64,000 nt of DNA. Origin: Actinobacteria bacterium HGW-Actinobacteria-7 (GTDB lineage Bacteria > Actinomycetota > Coriobacteriia > Anaerosomatales > PHET01). The notes beneath the pieces are model-generated. The model was not told the origin of the DNA, ran no database searches, and was given only the letters and a program-made list of their open reading frames with translations. This document shows, in pieces, positions 8,729 to 17,315 of the stretch. A program made the position numbers and the translations under genes. Numbering within the stretch: the stretch's first letter is position 1; each line of letters begins with the position of its first letter. The stretch covers positions 62,001-126,000 of the forward strand of contig PHET01000002.1 in NCBI GenBank assembly GCA_002841275.1. Direction: 5' to 3'.

Positions 8729-9372
8729 CAGACAGAGCCCCTGCCATCGAGTGGACCGACAAGATCTGCGACCATGGCCCACACGCGCTGTTCCACTTCG
8801 TCGGCGGTGCCTGAAGCATCGACCACGCGCACTCGCCGTGGCTCGGCCGCGGCGATTGCCAAGAAGCCCGAACGCACGCGCTCGTGAAAGGCCGCGTCCT
8901 CGGCCTCCAGCCGGTCCGCATCTCCGGTACCAACCGCGCGCTCGACTCCCACCATCGAGTCGATATCGAACACGAGTGTGCGATCAGGCACCAACCCTGC
9001 GGTGGCGGTCAGGTTCAACTGGGTGACTTCGCTGAGATTCAGGCCGCGCGCGTAACCCTGGTAGGCAGTGGTCGAGTCGAAGAACCGGTCACAGATGACC
9101 ACTTCTCCGGCAGCCAGAGCAGGCTCGATGACCTCTGCCACGAGCTGTGCTCGGGCGGCCTCGTACAGTAGTAGTTCAGCTCGCGCATCCATGCCACCGG
9201 ACTGAGGGTCGAGCAGGATGTTACGAACCGCCTCACCGATCTCGGTGCCGCCCGGCTCGCGAAGTGCCCGCACGGGCACCCCGACCGACTCGATTCTCCG
9301 AACCAGGCGCTTGAGCTGTGTCGACTTGCCCGAGCCCTCGCCGCCTTCGAGAGTGAGGAAGAGTCCTCTCAT
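8728..9372 (-). CDS. tmk: Thymidylate kinase
   Basis: Phosphorylates dTMP to dTDP with ATP. The P-loop GGEGSGKST is at residues 10-18, and the DRFFDSTTAYQGYARGL segment carries the DR(F/Y/H) motif and substrate-binding residues. The protein is 214 aa from the ATG at 9372, which lies 2 nt past the fumarase beta stop; an in-frame upstream start would sit inside that gene. The C-terminus (VVDASGTADEVEQRVWAMV) is typical of the family. Confidence 0.95.
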   Translation of the reverse strand: MRGLFLTLEGGEGSGKSTQLKRLVRRIESVGVPVRALREPGGTEIGEAVRNILLDPQSGGMDARAELLLYEAARAQLVAEVIEPALAAGEVVICDRFFDSTTAYQGYARGLNLSEVTQLNLTATAGLVPDRTLVFDIDSMVGVERAVGTGDADRLEAEDAAFHERVRSGFLAIAAAEPRRVRVVDASGTADEVEQRVWAMVADLVGPLDGRGSV

Positions 9373-9374
9373 GA

Positions 9375-9947
9375 TCAGCGCTCCCCCTCGGACTGCGCAC
9401 GCCATGCGGCGCGGGCGTCCGCGTACAGGTCTGCGCCTTGAGTATCGATAGCCACGAACACAGGCAGGCCCTCCAGCTGCATGCGAACCAGCGCCTCGGT
9501 GCCCAGCTCGGGCCAGGCCACGACCTCTGATCCAGCGACGAACGTCGCCAGGAGCGCTGCGGCGCCACCTACCGCCGCGAAGTACACGCTGCCGGTGCGG
9601 ACACAGGCCTCACGCACCTCGGCGGATCTCAAGCCCTTACCTATCGTCGCAACGATACCGGCCTCAAGGAGCAGCGGAGTGGTCCCGTCCATCCGTTTGG
9701 CGGTTGTGGGGCCTACGGCCCCCGCAGGCCGACCGGCAGCCGGAGGTGTGGGTCCTGCATAGAACAGCGTCTGCCCCTCAAGCCCGAATGGAAGACGATC
9801 GTCACGCTCGAGCGATTCAGCCAGCTTGGCGTGAGTCGCGTCTCGGGCGGTGAACACCGGCCCGTACAGACGCACTTCGTCACCCACCCGGAGTCCCGCA
9901 AGTACCTCGCGACTCACCGGGAGATCGATCCTCGTCGGGCTAGACAT
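9375..9947 (-). CDS. fumB: Class I fumarate hydratase, beta (C-terminal) subunit
   Basis: Second half of the oxygen-sensitive [4Fe-4S] fumarase that interconverts fumarate and malate; related to the beta subunit of L(+)-tartrate dehydratase, which cannot be excluded. The 190-aa product has the family segments LYGPVFTARDATH, FYAGPTP, GAVGPTTAKRMD and IGKG, and a C-terminal VAIDTQGADLY stretch. The ATG at 9947 overlaps the end of the MFS gene by 8 nt. The alpha subunit is encoded upstream in the same operon, but the transporter gene lies between them. mdh at the operon's head favours fumarase over tartrate dehydratase. The fumA/fumB naming of two-subunit enzymes varies between databases. Confidence 0.88.
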   Translation of the reverse strand: MSSPTRIDLPVSREVLAGLRVGDEVRLYGPVFTARDATHAKLAESLERDDRLPFGLEGQTLFYAGPTPPAAGRPAGAVGPTTAKRMDGTTPLLLEAGIVATIGKGLRSAEVREACVRTGSVYFAAVGGAAALLATFVAGSEVVAWPELGTEALVRMQLEGLPVFVAIDTQGADLYADARAAWRAQSEGER

Positions 9948-11427
9948 CGGACACCTGCTCAGTGGTAGCCGGCTCGTCGTCTGGGCACGGCTCGCAACGC
10001 CGCCACTGTAGGGTGCGGAAGCCATATACGGCCGCTCCGACAACGATCAGGGCCGAAAGCTGCAACGTGATACGCGGCCCGGTGAGCACCATGTTGGCGG
10101 GCACCAGCCCGTTTCTCTCGGCGAACCGCATCACGAAACCGCCCAGCAGGTCGTTGAGCGGCGCTGTCACTATCATCGAGAGCAGCAAGGCGACCCGGAT
10201 CACGCTCTCCAGCGCGGTGAACACCCGACCGCGGAGCTCATCTGCCGTGGTGCGTACGACGTAGCTGTTTCCCGCCACCGTCAACGTTGCGATGCACGCC
10301 CCGGCGCCTATCGCGAACAGTCCGGCCACGCCGTAGAGCTCCACGCTCGCGAACCCGAACATCGACGCACCGAACGCTGCCACGCTGCCCGCGAAGAGCA
10401 GCTGCAGGCGGATTCGCCGTTCAAGACGCGGGACCAGCAGCGCGCCCACGAACATGCCCAGCGCCATGAAGACGAGCATGAACGTCTGTGGTGAACCTGA
10501 CAGCTGCTTGAGCCACACCACTCGGTCGGAGAAGGGAATACCTCCCACCAGCGACGTCACGTAGTCCAGTCCGACAGGGATGATCGCCCCTCCACCAAGA
10601 ATCGCGAAGAAGATCGTGATGAGCAGTCCTCTGAGTTCCTTGTGATCGCGCAAGAAGCGGAAGGAATCCAGCGCGTCTCTGCCCAGAAGCGAAAGATCGA
10701 ACCTGCCGACCGGTCTGTGACTCTTGGCGGTCACTCGGATGCTCGTGACGACGGAAGCCGAGACCAGGAAGGTGATCGCGTCGAGGAAGAAGCCCGCTCG
10801 AGGCCCGAGCAGCGCTGGCGACAGCAGGCCCACGAAGTAGGCGACCACCGGCAGATGTGCGGCCGTGACCACGCGGACAACAGCTTCGAAACTCGCGAGG
10901 ATCGCGCCGGAAGCCGTCAGGCCGATGAGCATCGAGGCTTGCTGGGTCGTGTACATCGCACCGTTGGCAGCGGTCACATCAGCTTCGTCCACCAGATACG
11001 GTATGAGTGAATTGCGAGCGGGCCAGAAGAACAAAGATGCCGTTTCCATCAGCAGGACCACGGTGTAGATGACCACGAGTGAGTTTGAACCTAGAAGCAG
11101 CAGGACCAGGAAGAAGCGCACCAGGTCCGCGGTGATCATCACGCGTCGGCGGTCGAACCGATCTACCAGAACCCCCGTTACCGATGACAGCACCAAGGCC
11201 GGGATGATCTTGGCGATCAAGATGCCGGCAACCGCGAACGAAGAACCGCCCGATAGAGAAGTCACCAAGGGAATCAGTAGGCCGATGACCAGCCAGTCGC
11301 CTATCCCGGACACCAGCTGCGCCGACCACAACCTGCGAAAGCGCGGGTCGCTCATCAATCGGCCGTAGGCACCCTTGGCGCGATCCTCGAGCGGCTCGTC
11401 AATCACGACTGCATCCGGAGATGTCAT
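9940..11427 (-). CDS. MFS transporter (multidrug/EntS-like exporter family)
   Basis: Twelve-helix major facilitator of 495 aa. The N-terminal domain has the loop 2-3 signature GVLVDRFDRRRVM, and a cytoplasmic N-terminus ends in FRRLWSAQLVSGIGDWL, typical of the MFS_3/EntS-like drug or siderophore exporter group. Substrate is not readable from sequence. The ATG overlaps the fumarase alpha stop (ATGA) and the stop overlaps the start of fumarase beta, so it is translationally embedded between two subunits of one enzyme. A dicarboxylate role is tempting from context, but the family does not support it. Confidence 0.85.
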   Translation of the reverse strand: MTSPDAVVIDEPLEDRAKGAYGRLMSDPRFRRLWSAQLVSGIGDWLVIGLLIPLVTSLSGGSSFAVAGILIAKIIPALVLSSVTGVLVDRFDRRRVMITADLVRFFLVLLLLGSNSLVVIYTVVLLMETASLFFWPARNSLIPYLVDEADVTAANGAMYTTQQASMLIGLTASGAILASFEAVVRVVTAAHLPVVAYFVGLLSPALLGPRAGFFLDAITFLVSASVVTSIRVTAKSHRPVGRFDLSLLGRDALDSFRFLRDHKELRGLLITIFFAILGGGAIIPVGLDYVTSLVGGIPFSDRVVWLKQLSGSPQTFMLVFMALGMFVGALLVPRLERRIRLQLLFAGSVAAFGASMFGFASVELYGVAGLFAIGAGACIATLTVAGNSYVVRTTADELRGRVFTALESVIRVALLLSMIVTAPLNDLLGGFVMRFAERNGLVPANMVLTGPRITLQLSALIVVGAAVYGFRTLQWRRCEPCPDDEPATTEQVSDV

Positions 11428-12266
11428 GAACCGACCTCGATCGTCACGGACCTCACTGCACAACAGCCCAGGTTGACTGCCACCGGTAGCGCGGCGATAT
11501 GACAGGGTGCGGTCAACACCTGGACGCCGATCGCGGTCATGTCCCCACCGAGCCCTGCCGGCCCGATACCTGTGGCGTTTACCGCCGAGAGAAGCTCAGC
11601 CTCGAAGGCCGCGAGCTTGGGGTCGGCCGACGGCTCGTCAAGCCTGCGCAGCAGTGCCCGCTTGGCGAGACCCGCCACCTTGTCGAATGTCGCGCCCACT
11701 CCGACCCCGATGAGCAAGGGTGGACACGCACCCGTTGCCCGGGCCTCAACGGCCTCCAGAACGACCCGCCGGACCCCCTCGATGCCAGCGTCGGGCGCAA
11801 GCATCTCAACACGGCTCGCGTTGTCGCTTCCGCCGCCCTTCAGCATCACATGCACGGTAGCTCCGGTGCCCGGCCGCCACGCGATGTCGACGAACGCAGG
11901 TGTGTTGTCTCCGGTATTCGAGCGATCGAACAGTGCGTCGTTCACAAGCGACATGCGCAGATGAGCATCGTGGTACGCCTGAGCGACGGCGACGTTCACC
12001 TCAGCGACCACGTCACCGCACAGACATTCCTCGGCACCTAGCTCAACACGCACCCACACCGTTCCGGTGTCCTGACAGACAGGGACTGAATCCGCTTGGG
12101 CGATGTCCGCATTCTCGAGAAGCTGCTCCAGCACCGCCTGACCCCGAGGCGAACGCTCAGTCGTGACGGCCGAGCGCAGCACGGCCCTGACGTCCTCGCG
12201 AAGGCCGCACGCGGCACGTGGAACTGCGTCCAAGACTGCGGCGGCGATTGCGGAGGCCTGAAGCAC
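11424..12266 (-). CDS. fumA: Class I fumarate hydratase, alpha (N-terminal) subunit
   Basis: Catalytic half with the [4Fe-4S] cluster. Candidate cluster cysteines are Cys64 in VCQDTG, Cys181 in GACPPLLIG and Cys268/269 near the C-terminus; the GGGSDNASRVEML segment near 145 is also characteristic. At 280 aa the length is normal. It starts with GTG one base after the mdh stop. With mdh it forms the malate-fumarate end of a reductive or oxidative TCA pathway. Confidence 0.9.
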   Translation of the reverse strand: MLQASAIAAAVLDAVPRAACGLREDVRAVLRSAVTTERSPRGQAVLEQLLENADIAQADSVPVCQDTGTVWVRVELGAEECLCGDVVAEVNVAVAQAYHDAHLRMSLVNDALFDRSNTGDNTPAFVDIAWRPGTGATVHVMLKGGGSDNASRVEMLAPDAGIEGVRRVVLEAVEARATGACPPLLIGVGVGATFDKVAGLAKRALLRRLDEPSADPKLAAFEAELLSAVNATGIGPAGLGGDMTAIGVQVLTAPCHIAALPVAVNLGCCAVRSVTIEVGS

Positions 12267-12267
12267 C

Positions 12268-13203
12268 CTAGCCCCGCAGGCCGAGCGAGTCTACGGCCTG
12301 CGCCACAGTCTGCGCAGACGCCTGCAGTGCGTCGAGTTCGTCATCATCGAGCGGCATGACGGGAATGTCCTCCACTCCCCCGCGGCCAAGCCGGGCGGGG
12401 ACACTGAGGTAGACGTCCTCGATTCCATACTGGCCGTCCAGGTAGACGCAGCTGGGGTGTGTGTCGCCGGTATCTCCGATGATCGAACGCACCATGGCGA
12501 CGATGCTCCCCGCGGGTGCGTAGAACGCCGAACCGGTCTTGAGCAAGGCCACGACCTCGGCACCACCGAAGATCGTGCGCTCGACGAGCGCCTCGACATC
12601 CGACTGATCAAGCAGCTGCGTGATCGGCACACCGTTTACCGTGCTGAATCGCGGCATCGGCACCATCGCATCACCGTGGGCGCCCATCGCAAGGGCTTCG
12701 ATCTCCGAGATGGGCGCACCGGTCTTGCTCGCAATCGCATAGGCGAACCGCGCAGAGTCCAGTACGCCGCCCATGCCGATCACTCTCTGGCTGGGAAGCC
12801 CGGACTCCTTCCAGGCAAGGTAGGTCATGATGTCGAGCGGATTTGTGACGCACACGAACACAGCGTCCGGCGAGGCCTGTGACGCCTGTGCGATCACGCT
12901 GCGCATGATGGCGCTGTTGGCCGCCAGCAGGTCATCGCGTGTCATACCGGGCTTGCGAGGCAACCCCGCGGTGATCACGACGACGTCAGACCCAGCGGTG
13001 TCGGCGTAGTCGTTGGTGCCGACGATGGTCGGCTCGAAACGCTCTATCGAGCGGAGGTGCATGAGATCGAGGGCCTTGCCCTGTGGCAACCCTTCCGCGA
13101 CATCGATCATGACGACGTCAGCGACATCGTGCAGCAGAAGTAGCTGAGCCGCAGTGGCTCCCACCTGTCCTGCGCCGACCACAGTCACTTTTGGATAGCC
13201 CAT
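12268..13203 (-). CDS. mdh: Malate dehydrogenase (LDH-like type)
   Basis: NAD-dependent interconversion of malate and oxaloacetate. The 311-aa protein has the dinucleotide loop GAGQVG at 10-15, the substrate loop LPRKPGMTR with Arg83 and Arg89, the VTNPLDIMTY segment near 120, Arg152 and the catalytic His176 in MGAHGDAM. The Arg in the loop marks malate rather than lactate as substrate. The ATG at 13203 follows GAGAGGGG with good spacing. It is first in the operon mdh-fumA-MFS-fumB-tmk-holB-PSP1. Confidence 0.95.
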   Translation of the reverse strand: MGYPKVTVVGAGQVGATAAQLLLLHDVADVVMIDVAEGLPQGKALDLMHLRSIERFEPTIVGTNDYADTAGSDVVVITAGLPRKPGMTRDDLLAANSAIMRSVIAQASQASPDAVFVCVTNPLDIMTYLAWKESGLPSQRVIGMGGVLDSARFAYAIASKTGAPISEIEALAMGAHGDAMVPMPRFSTVNGVPITQLLDQSDVEALVERTIFGGAEVVALLKTGSAFYAPAGSIVAMVRSIIGDTGDTHPSCVYLDGQYGIEDVYLSVPARLGRGGVEDIPVMPLDDDELDALQASAQTVAQAVDSLGLRG

Positions 13204-13295
13204 CGAACCCCTCTCGGTAACGGATGCGAACGGCGCGCCGCATCGGGCGCGCACCACTCGGATTCTACCATGCGATCAGAGGCCCAAACCCGAGC

Positions 13296-14009
13296 TCAGT
13301 CGGTCGGGCTGCCTTCCGTCAGGTCAGCGGGGTAGTCTACCGGCGCACGCTCGCCATGATGTGCCGCATACCGTTGTTTAAGTATCGTGGGCAGCTCGGG
13401 GAGCGCATCTCGGGGCTCAGGCTGGGCCAGTGGAATCACAACGTCGGCAACCAGCACATCCTCCTCACCGACAGCCTCGGCGAGTACCTTCCCACACGAG
13501 ATTATCGCACTGCCACCGTGCCCCGGTTGCCCGGGATCACCTCCGGCAGCCTCGGCAACAAGCACCAGCCCCGCCAGCGAGTCCGACAGTGCGATGGCCA
13601 GCTCCAGGAACGCCTCCGCCTGAAGCTCGCTCTCTGCGCGAGGAATGAGCACAGCGAGATCCGGAGCCGCCGCAGCCAGATTCTCGAGTTCAGTTACGTC
13701 GAGGACGGCATCTCCGACCAGCAGGGCCATAGTGCCCAGATCCTCCAAGCCATCCGGCGCTGCAGCGAGTCCGGCGAACCCCTCGGCGTCGGGTGCCAGC
13801 TGAGGTATCAGCCGTTGCCCGGCCACACCGCCCAGCTGTAGGAAGAGCATGCCACGATCCGGGTTGTCGTCGCCGTGTAGCGACGGCACTTCGGGAAAGA
13901 CCACGAACTCCGCACCGGAGGCCGCAGCTGACTCAGCCGCGGCCATGAGTGCTGCCGCATCTTCCCCAGCCACGCCTCTGAGGCGGTGTTGAACGACCGC
14001 AATCTTCAC
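13296..14009 (-). CDS. Nitrilase-superfamily-like protein lacking the catalytic Cys
   Basis: The 237-aa product resembles carbon-nitrogen hydrolases at both ends. Near the start MKIAVVQHR and FVVFPEVPSLHGD include the conserved catalytic-type glutamate (Glu40). Near the C-terminus GGSAIISCGKVLAEAVGEEDVLVADV matches the closing strand of the nitrilase fold. In the middle the expected Cys-containing segment is absent (VLIPRAESELQAEAF at that place) and the expected Lys segment is not visible. I therefore call it a probably inactive or differently working relative. It is followed by mdh on the same strand and separated from topA upstream by about 70 nt. Confidence 0.6.
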   Translation of the reverse strand: MKIAVVQHRLRGVAGEDAAALMAAAESAAASGAEFVVFPEVPSLHGDDNPDRGMLFLQLGGVAGQRLIPQLAPDAEGFAGLAAAPDGLEDLGTMALLVGDAVLDVTELENLAAAAPDLAVLIPRAESELQAEAFLELAIALSDSLAGLVLVAEAAGGDPGQPGHGGSAIISCGKVLAEAVGEEDVLVADVVIPLAQPEPRDALPELPTILKQRYAAHHGERAPVDYPADLTEGSPTD

Positions 14010-14078
14010 TATCTTCGCTCCCTGCGCGCGCCGTGACGTGTGTGACAGTTCATGCCCGCCTGGGTGGTGCGACTCACA

Positions 14079-16625
14079 CTATTCGGCGGCAGGCTTCTTC
14101 TTGGCCGCCGGCTTCTTGGTCGCACGCTTCGCGGCGGGCTTCTTCTTGGCCGCCGGCTTGCGCTTGGCCGCCTCGGCAGCTTCCTTCTTCTTGGCCTGTT
14201 CGGCCTTACCCGGACAGTCCGGGTCGATGCAGATCCTCCACGGCCCGCGTCCCGTCTGTACCACCACGACTGGCGCGCTGCACGACTCACAGGTCTCGCC
14301 GGTGGGTTCGATGGCGCCGCGCTGCGGCAACGGGTAGCTGACCCCGCAAATGTCGTAGTTCGTACAGCGAACGAAACGCTTGAGCGTGCGCGGTGAGCGC
14401 AAGACCTTAAGGTTCCCTTCGCGTCCCTCCTCGGCGCACTTCGAGCACGTGCCGATGATGACCTCAGGCTCGTAGTTCGTCGCGCAGTTGGGATCCAAAC
14501 ACATCACGCGCGGCTTCGTGCGGAATGCGATGACCCTGACTTGCGGCGTACCGCATTCGGGGCATGCTTCGGGGACCGCTTCGATCTTGCCCTGCGGCAG
14601 AGGGTAGGTGACGTCGCACTCTGGCCAGCCCGAGCAGCCCACGAACTGACCGCGGGTCTTGGCCGAGCTCTTCACCAGCAGGTCGTGGCCTGACTTCTTG
14701 CACACGCCCACCTTCGCGTCAGCAGCGGTCGCCTCCTTCAGGGTCTCGCCAAGCTCAGCGGCCTTGGGGATCAGCTCGTCCATGATTCTTCCCAGAAGCT
14801 CACGCGAGTGCCCGACGACTGTCTCTCGCGTAGTGCGCCCGTTGGCGATCTCGTCCATCTCCGCTTCAAGCTCGGCGGTCATGTTGGGCGTGGTGATGCG
14901 CGGCGCGAATGCCGAAAGCGCGTCGATGACCGCGCGGCCCAAGCAGGTGGGCTCAACCGGGTCGTTCTCGGCGTAGCGGACCTCGATGAGGCGCTCGATG
15001 ATGGCGTGACGCGTCGCCTTGGTGCCCAGCCCGCGCTTCTCCATCTCCTGGATCAGCTTGCCCTGACTGAAACGGGCGGGCGGCTCGGTCTGCTTCTCGA
15101 ACAGCTCAGCACCCAGAAAACCAACCGTATCGCCTTCGTGAACGGGCGGCAGCTGTTCGTCCTTCTTGAGCCCATAGGGATAGATCGCACGGAACCCGGG
15201 GACCACCAGGATGTCACCCTTGGCTACGAACGGCTCACCGGCAACATCGATGGTGACCTTGGTGCCCTCGATAGTCGCGGGACCGGACAGTGTCGCCATG
15301 AACCGCCGAGCCACCAGGTTGTAAAGTTTCCACTCCTCGGGCTTCATCTTGTCGGTGTCGCCCGCACCAGTGGGATGTATCGGCGGGTGGTCCGTGGTCT
15401 CCTTGGCGCCCCTCGTGGGCGTGAGCTTGCCTGCCGAGCGGATAGACTTCGCGACCTCACGGTAGACCGGTACCTCTGCCAGCGTGTCGATGATCGCACC
15501 CAGATCGAGCGATGCGGGATAGACGGTGTTGTCGACTCTCGGATAGCTGATGAGCCCGTTCATGTACAAGGACTCTGCGATGCGCATCGTACGGCCGGGA
15601 GAGAGGCCCTCAGCGGCCGCAGCGGCCTGTAGCGCGGTCGTATTGAACGGGGTGGGCGGCTTGACCTGACGGCGCTTCTTCTCGGCGGCCGATACCACGC
15701 CGCTGGTCGCACCCGAGACGGCGGCCATGACGGCCTTGGCCGTGGCCTCGTCGCTGAAGCGATCTGTCGCGTGACCCGCGCTGAACTCCGCCTCATCGCC
15801 GTGAGAACCCTGTGTACGGAAGCCCGCTTTGACCTGCCAGTAGGTCTCGGGTACGAATGCCTCGCGCTCCTGCTCGCGCTCCACGATCAGAGCCAGCGTC
15901 GGAGTCTGCACACGGCCAGCACTCTTCACGTTCCCGAAGCCGGAGTACTTGGCCATCGTAAGGAAGCGCGTGAGTACCGCTCCCCAGATCAGGTCGATGT
16001 CCTGGCGCGACTCCCCTGCCTGGGCGAGGTGGTCATCAACCTCGGTGAGTTCCGAGAAGGCCCGCTCGATCTCATCGCGCGTGATCGCCGAGAACCGCGC
16101 CCGCTGCACAGGTGCGGTCTTGTTCGCTGCTCGAACGATTCCGCGAGCGTCACTTCCGATAAGCTCGCCCTCGCGGTCGAAGTCGGTGGCGATCACGATC
16201 TCGTCGGCCTTCTTGGCGAGGCTCTTGAGTGCACGGATGAGTTCCCGCTCGGCGGGGACCTTGCCCACCGGCGCCCACACAAGATAGGGCAGCGAGGCGA
16301 GCTTCCAGGTCTTCAGGTCGACGCCGTCAACGGTGAACGGCTTCTTCTTGGGCCACGGGGGCACCGGCAGGGAGGGAGGAATCGCAGCCTTGGTCGCTGC
16401 TTCCTCTTCCCATGCAGCCTTCCACGCGCCGTCGAAGACGAGCTGTTGGGGGAAGTCCACCCCAAGGATGTGGCCCTTCAGACCAACCGACACCCAGTCC
16501 TCGCCGTCACGGCGAAACGTGTAGATGGGCGTGTTGTAGACCTTGTCGGTCTTGGGCTTTCCCACGGCCAGGATCTCAGCGAGCTTCTTGGCCGCGATGT
16601 TCTTCTCTGTGACAACAAGCTTCAA
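14079..16625 (-). CDS. topA: DNA topoisomerase I (type IA), archaeal-like
   Basis: Relaxes negative supercoils. The 848-aa protein has a Toprim domain with Glu7 (VVTEKNIAAKKLAEIL) and the acidic DFDREGEL motif at 148-155, and the catalytic tyrosine Tyr361 in GLISYPRVDNTVYP. The C-terminus carries three Cys4-type zinc-ribbon repeats (about 640-800) and a lysine/alanine-rich tail. The N-terminal signature, the IYTF region and the GLISYPR(T/V)DN active-site form look like archaeal TopA, not the GLITYMRTDS form usual in bacteria. The downstream gene is the nitrilase-like ORF; the 135 nt upstream (16626-16760) show nothing I can name. Confidence 0.92.
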   Translation of the reverse strand: MKLVVTEKNIAAKKLAEILAVGKPKTDKVYNTPIYTFRRDGEDWVSVGLKGHILGVDFPQQLVFDGAWKAAWEEEAATKAAIPPSLPVPPWPKKKPFTVDGVDLKTWKLASLPYLVWAPVGKVPAERELIRALKSLAKKADEIVIATDFDREGELIGSDARGIVRAANKTAPVQRARFSAITRDEIERAFSELTEVDDHLAQAGESRQDIDLIWGAVLTRFLTMAKYSGFGNVKSAGRVQTPTLALIVEREQEREAFVPETYWQVKAGFRTQGSHGDEAEFSAGHATDRFSDEATAKAVMAAVSGATSGVVSAAEKKRRQVKPPTPFNTTALQAAAAAEGLSPGRTMRIAESLYMNGLISYPRVDNTVYPASLDLGAIIDTLAEVPVYREVAKSIRSAGKLTPTRGAKETTDHPPIHPTGAGDTDKMKPEEWKLYNLVARRFMATLSGPATIEGTKVTIDVAGEPFVAKGDILVVPGFRAIYPYGLKKDEQLPPVHEGDTVGFLGAELFEKQTEPPARFSQGKLIQEMEKRGLGTKATRHAIIERLIEVRYAENDPVEPTCLGRAVIDALSAFAPRITTPNMTAELEAEMDEIANGRTTRETVVGHSRELLGRIMDELIPKAAELGETLKEATAADAKVGVCKKSGHDLLVKSSAKTRGQFVGCSGWPECDVTYPLPQGKIEAVPEACPECGTPQVRVIAFRTKPRVMCLDPNCATNYEPEVIIGTCSKCAEEGREGNLKVLRSPRTLKRFVRCTNYDICGVSYPLPQRGAIEPTGETCESCSAPVVVVQTGRGPWRICIDPDCPGKAEQAKKKEAAEAAKRKPAAKKKPAAKRATKKPAAKKKPAAE

Positions 16626-16760
16626 GGGAGCGCCTCCAGGGCAGCACGGAAGTTTTGCAGCCGAGTATACACACGCCCGTCAAGCCCGGAAGCAACAAGG
16701 CTCGGTAAGACCGTGCTCTCGGCCCTGTCAGAACAGCCTGCGAACAGGTCGGATGCGGCG

Positions 16761-17315
16761 CTAGAAGCCGATCTCCGAAGCACGGGCCTGCATCGCTTCG
16801 AGTGCGATGGTGAGGAACTCCTCGCGTTCGAGCCCCAGCGCCTCATGCCCCGCCATCTGATCACGGTTGGCGCCCTTGGCGAACGCGCCTTCCTTCCACC
16901 GCTTCTTGAGGCTTTTGACTGCCACCCCGGAAAGGTCCTTCTCGGGACGAACGAGTGCTGCGGCCACGATGAAACCGGTTGTGGGGTCCGCACACCACAA
17001 CGCATGATCCATGACGCTCTCGCGCGGCGCGTGGCCGGCGTGAGCGAGGATGGCGTGCACCATCTCGGCATCAACGACGTCTGCGAGCAGCTCAGCGCTC
17101 ACCTTGCCGTGACGCTCGGGCGACTCTGCCGTCTCGGCGTAGTCCAGATCGTGGAGCAGACCCGCGAGCGCCCAGCGCTCCCGGTCTTGCGCCGAGAGGC
17201 CCAACCGCTCGGCCAGCGCACTCATGATGATCTCGACCGCAACACAGTGCGACACGAGATTGGTCTGCGGGATGCGCTCGGTCACCAGTGCGTAGGCTTC
17301 GTCGCGTGAGATCAT
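16761..17315 (-). CDS. HD-domain hydrolase
   Basis: Predicted metal-dependent phosphohydrolase of 184 aa. The HD-fold ligands are visible as His in NLVSHCVAVE, the His-Asp pair in AGLLHDLDYAE and further His in ILAHAGHA. This family is the short putative HDIG-type group often annotated as hydrolase of unknown substrate. The ATG at 17315 overlaps the hypB stop (ATGA), so it is probably co-translated with the hydrogenase-maturation genes, although no functional link is known to me. Confidence 0.8.
   Translation of the reverse strand: MISRDEAYALVTERIPQTNLVSHCVAVEIIMSALAERLGLSAQDRERWALAGLLHDLDYAETAESPERHGKVSAELLADVVDAEMVHAILAHAGHAPRESVMDHALWCADPTTGFIVAAALVRPEKDLSGVAVKSLKKRWKEGAFAKGANRDQMAGHEALGLEREEFLTIALEAMQARASEIGF

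Noticed and set aside
15771-17309. Long open frame on the plus strand across topA, the HD hydrolase and hypB
   Set aside because: High-GC shadow of minus-strand genes with clear motifs (TopA active site, HypB P-loop). The translation has no recognisable motif.
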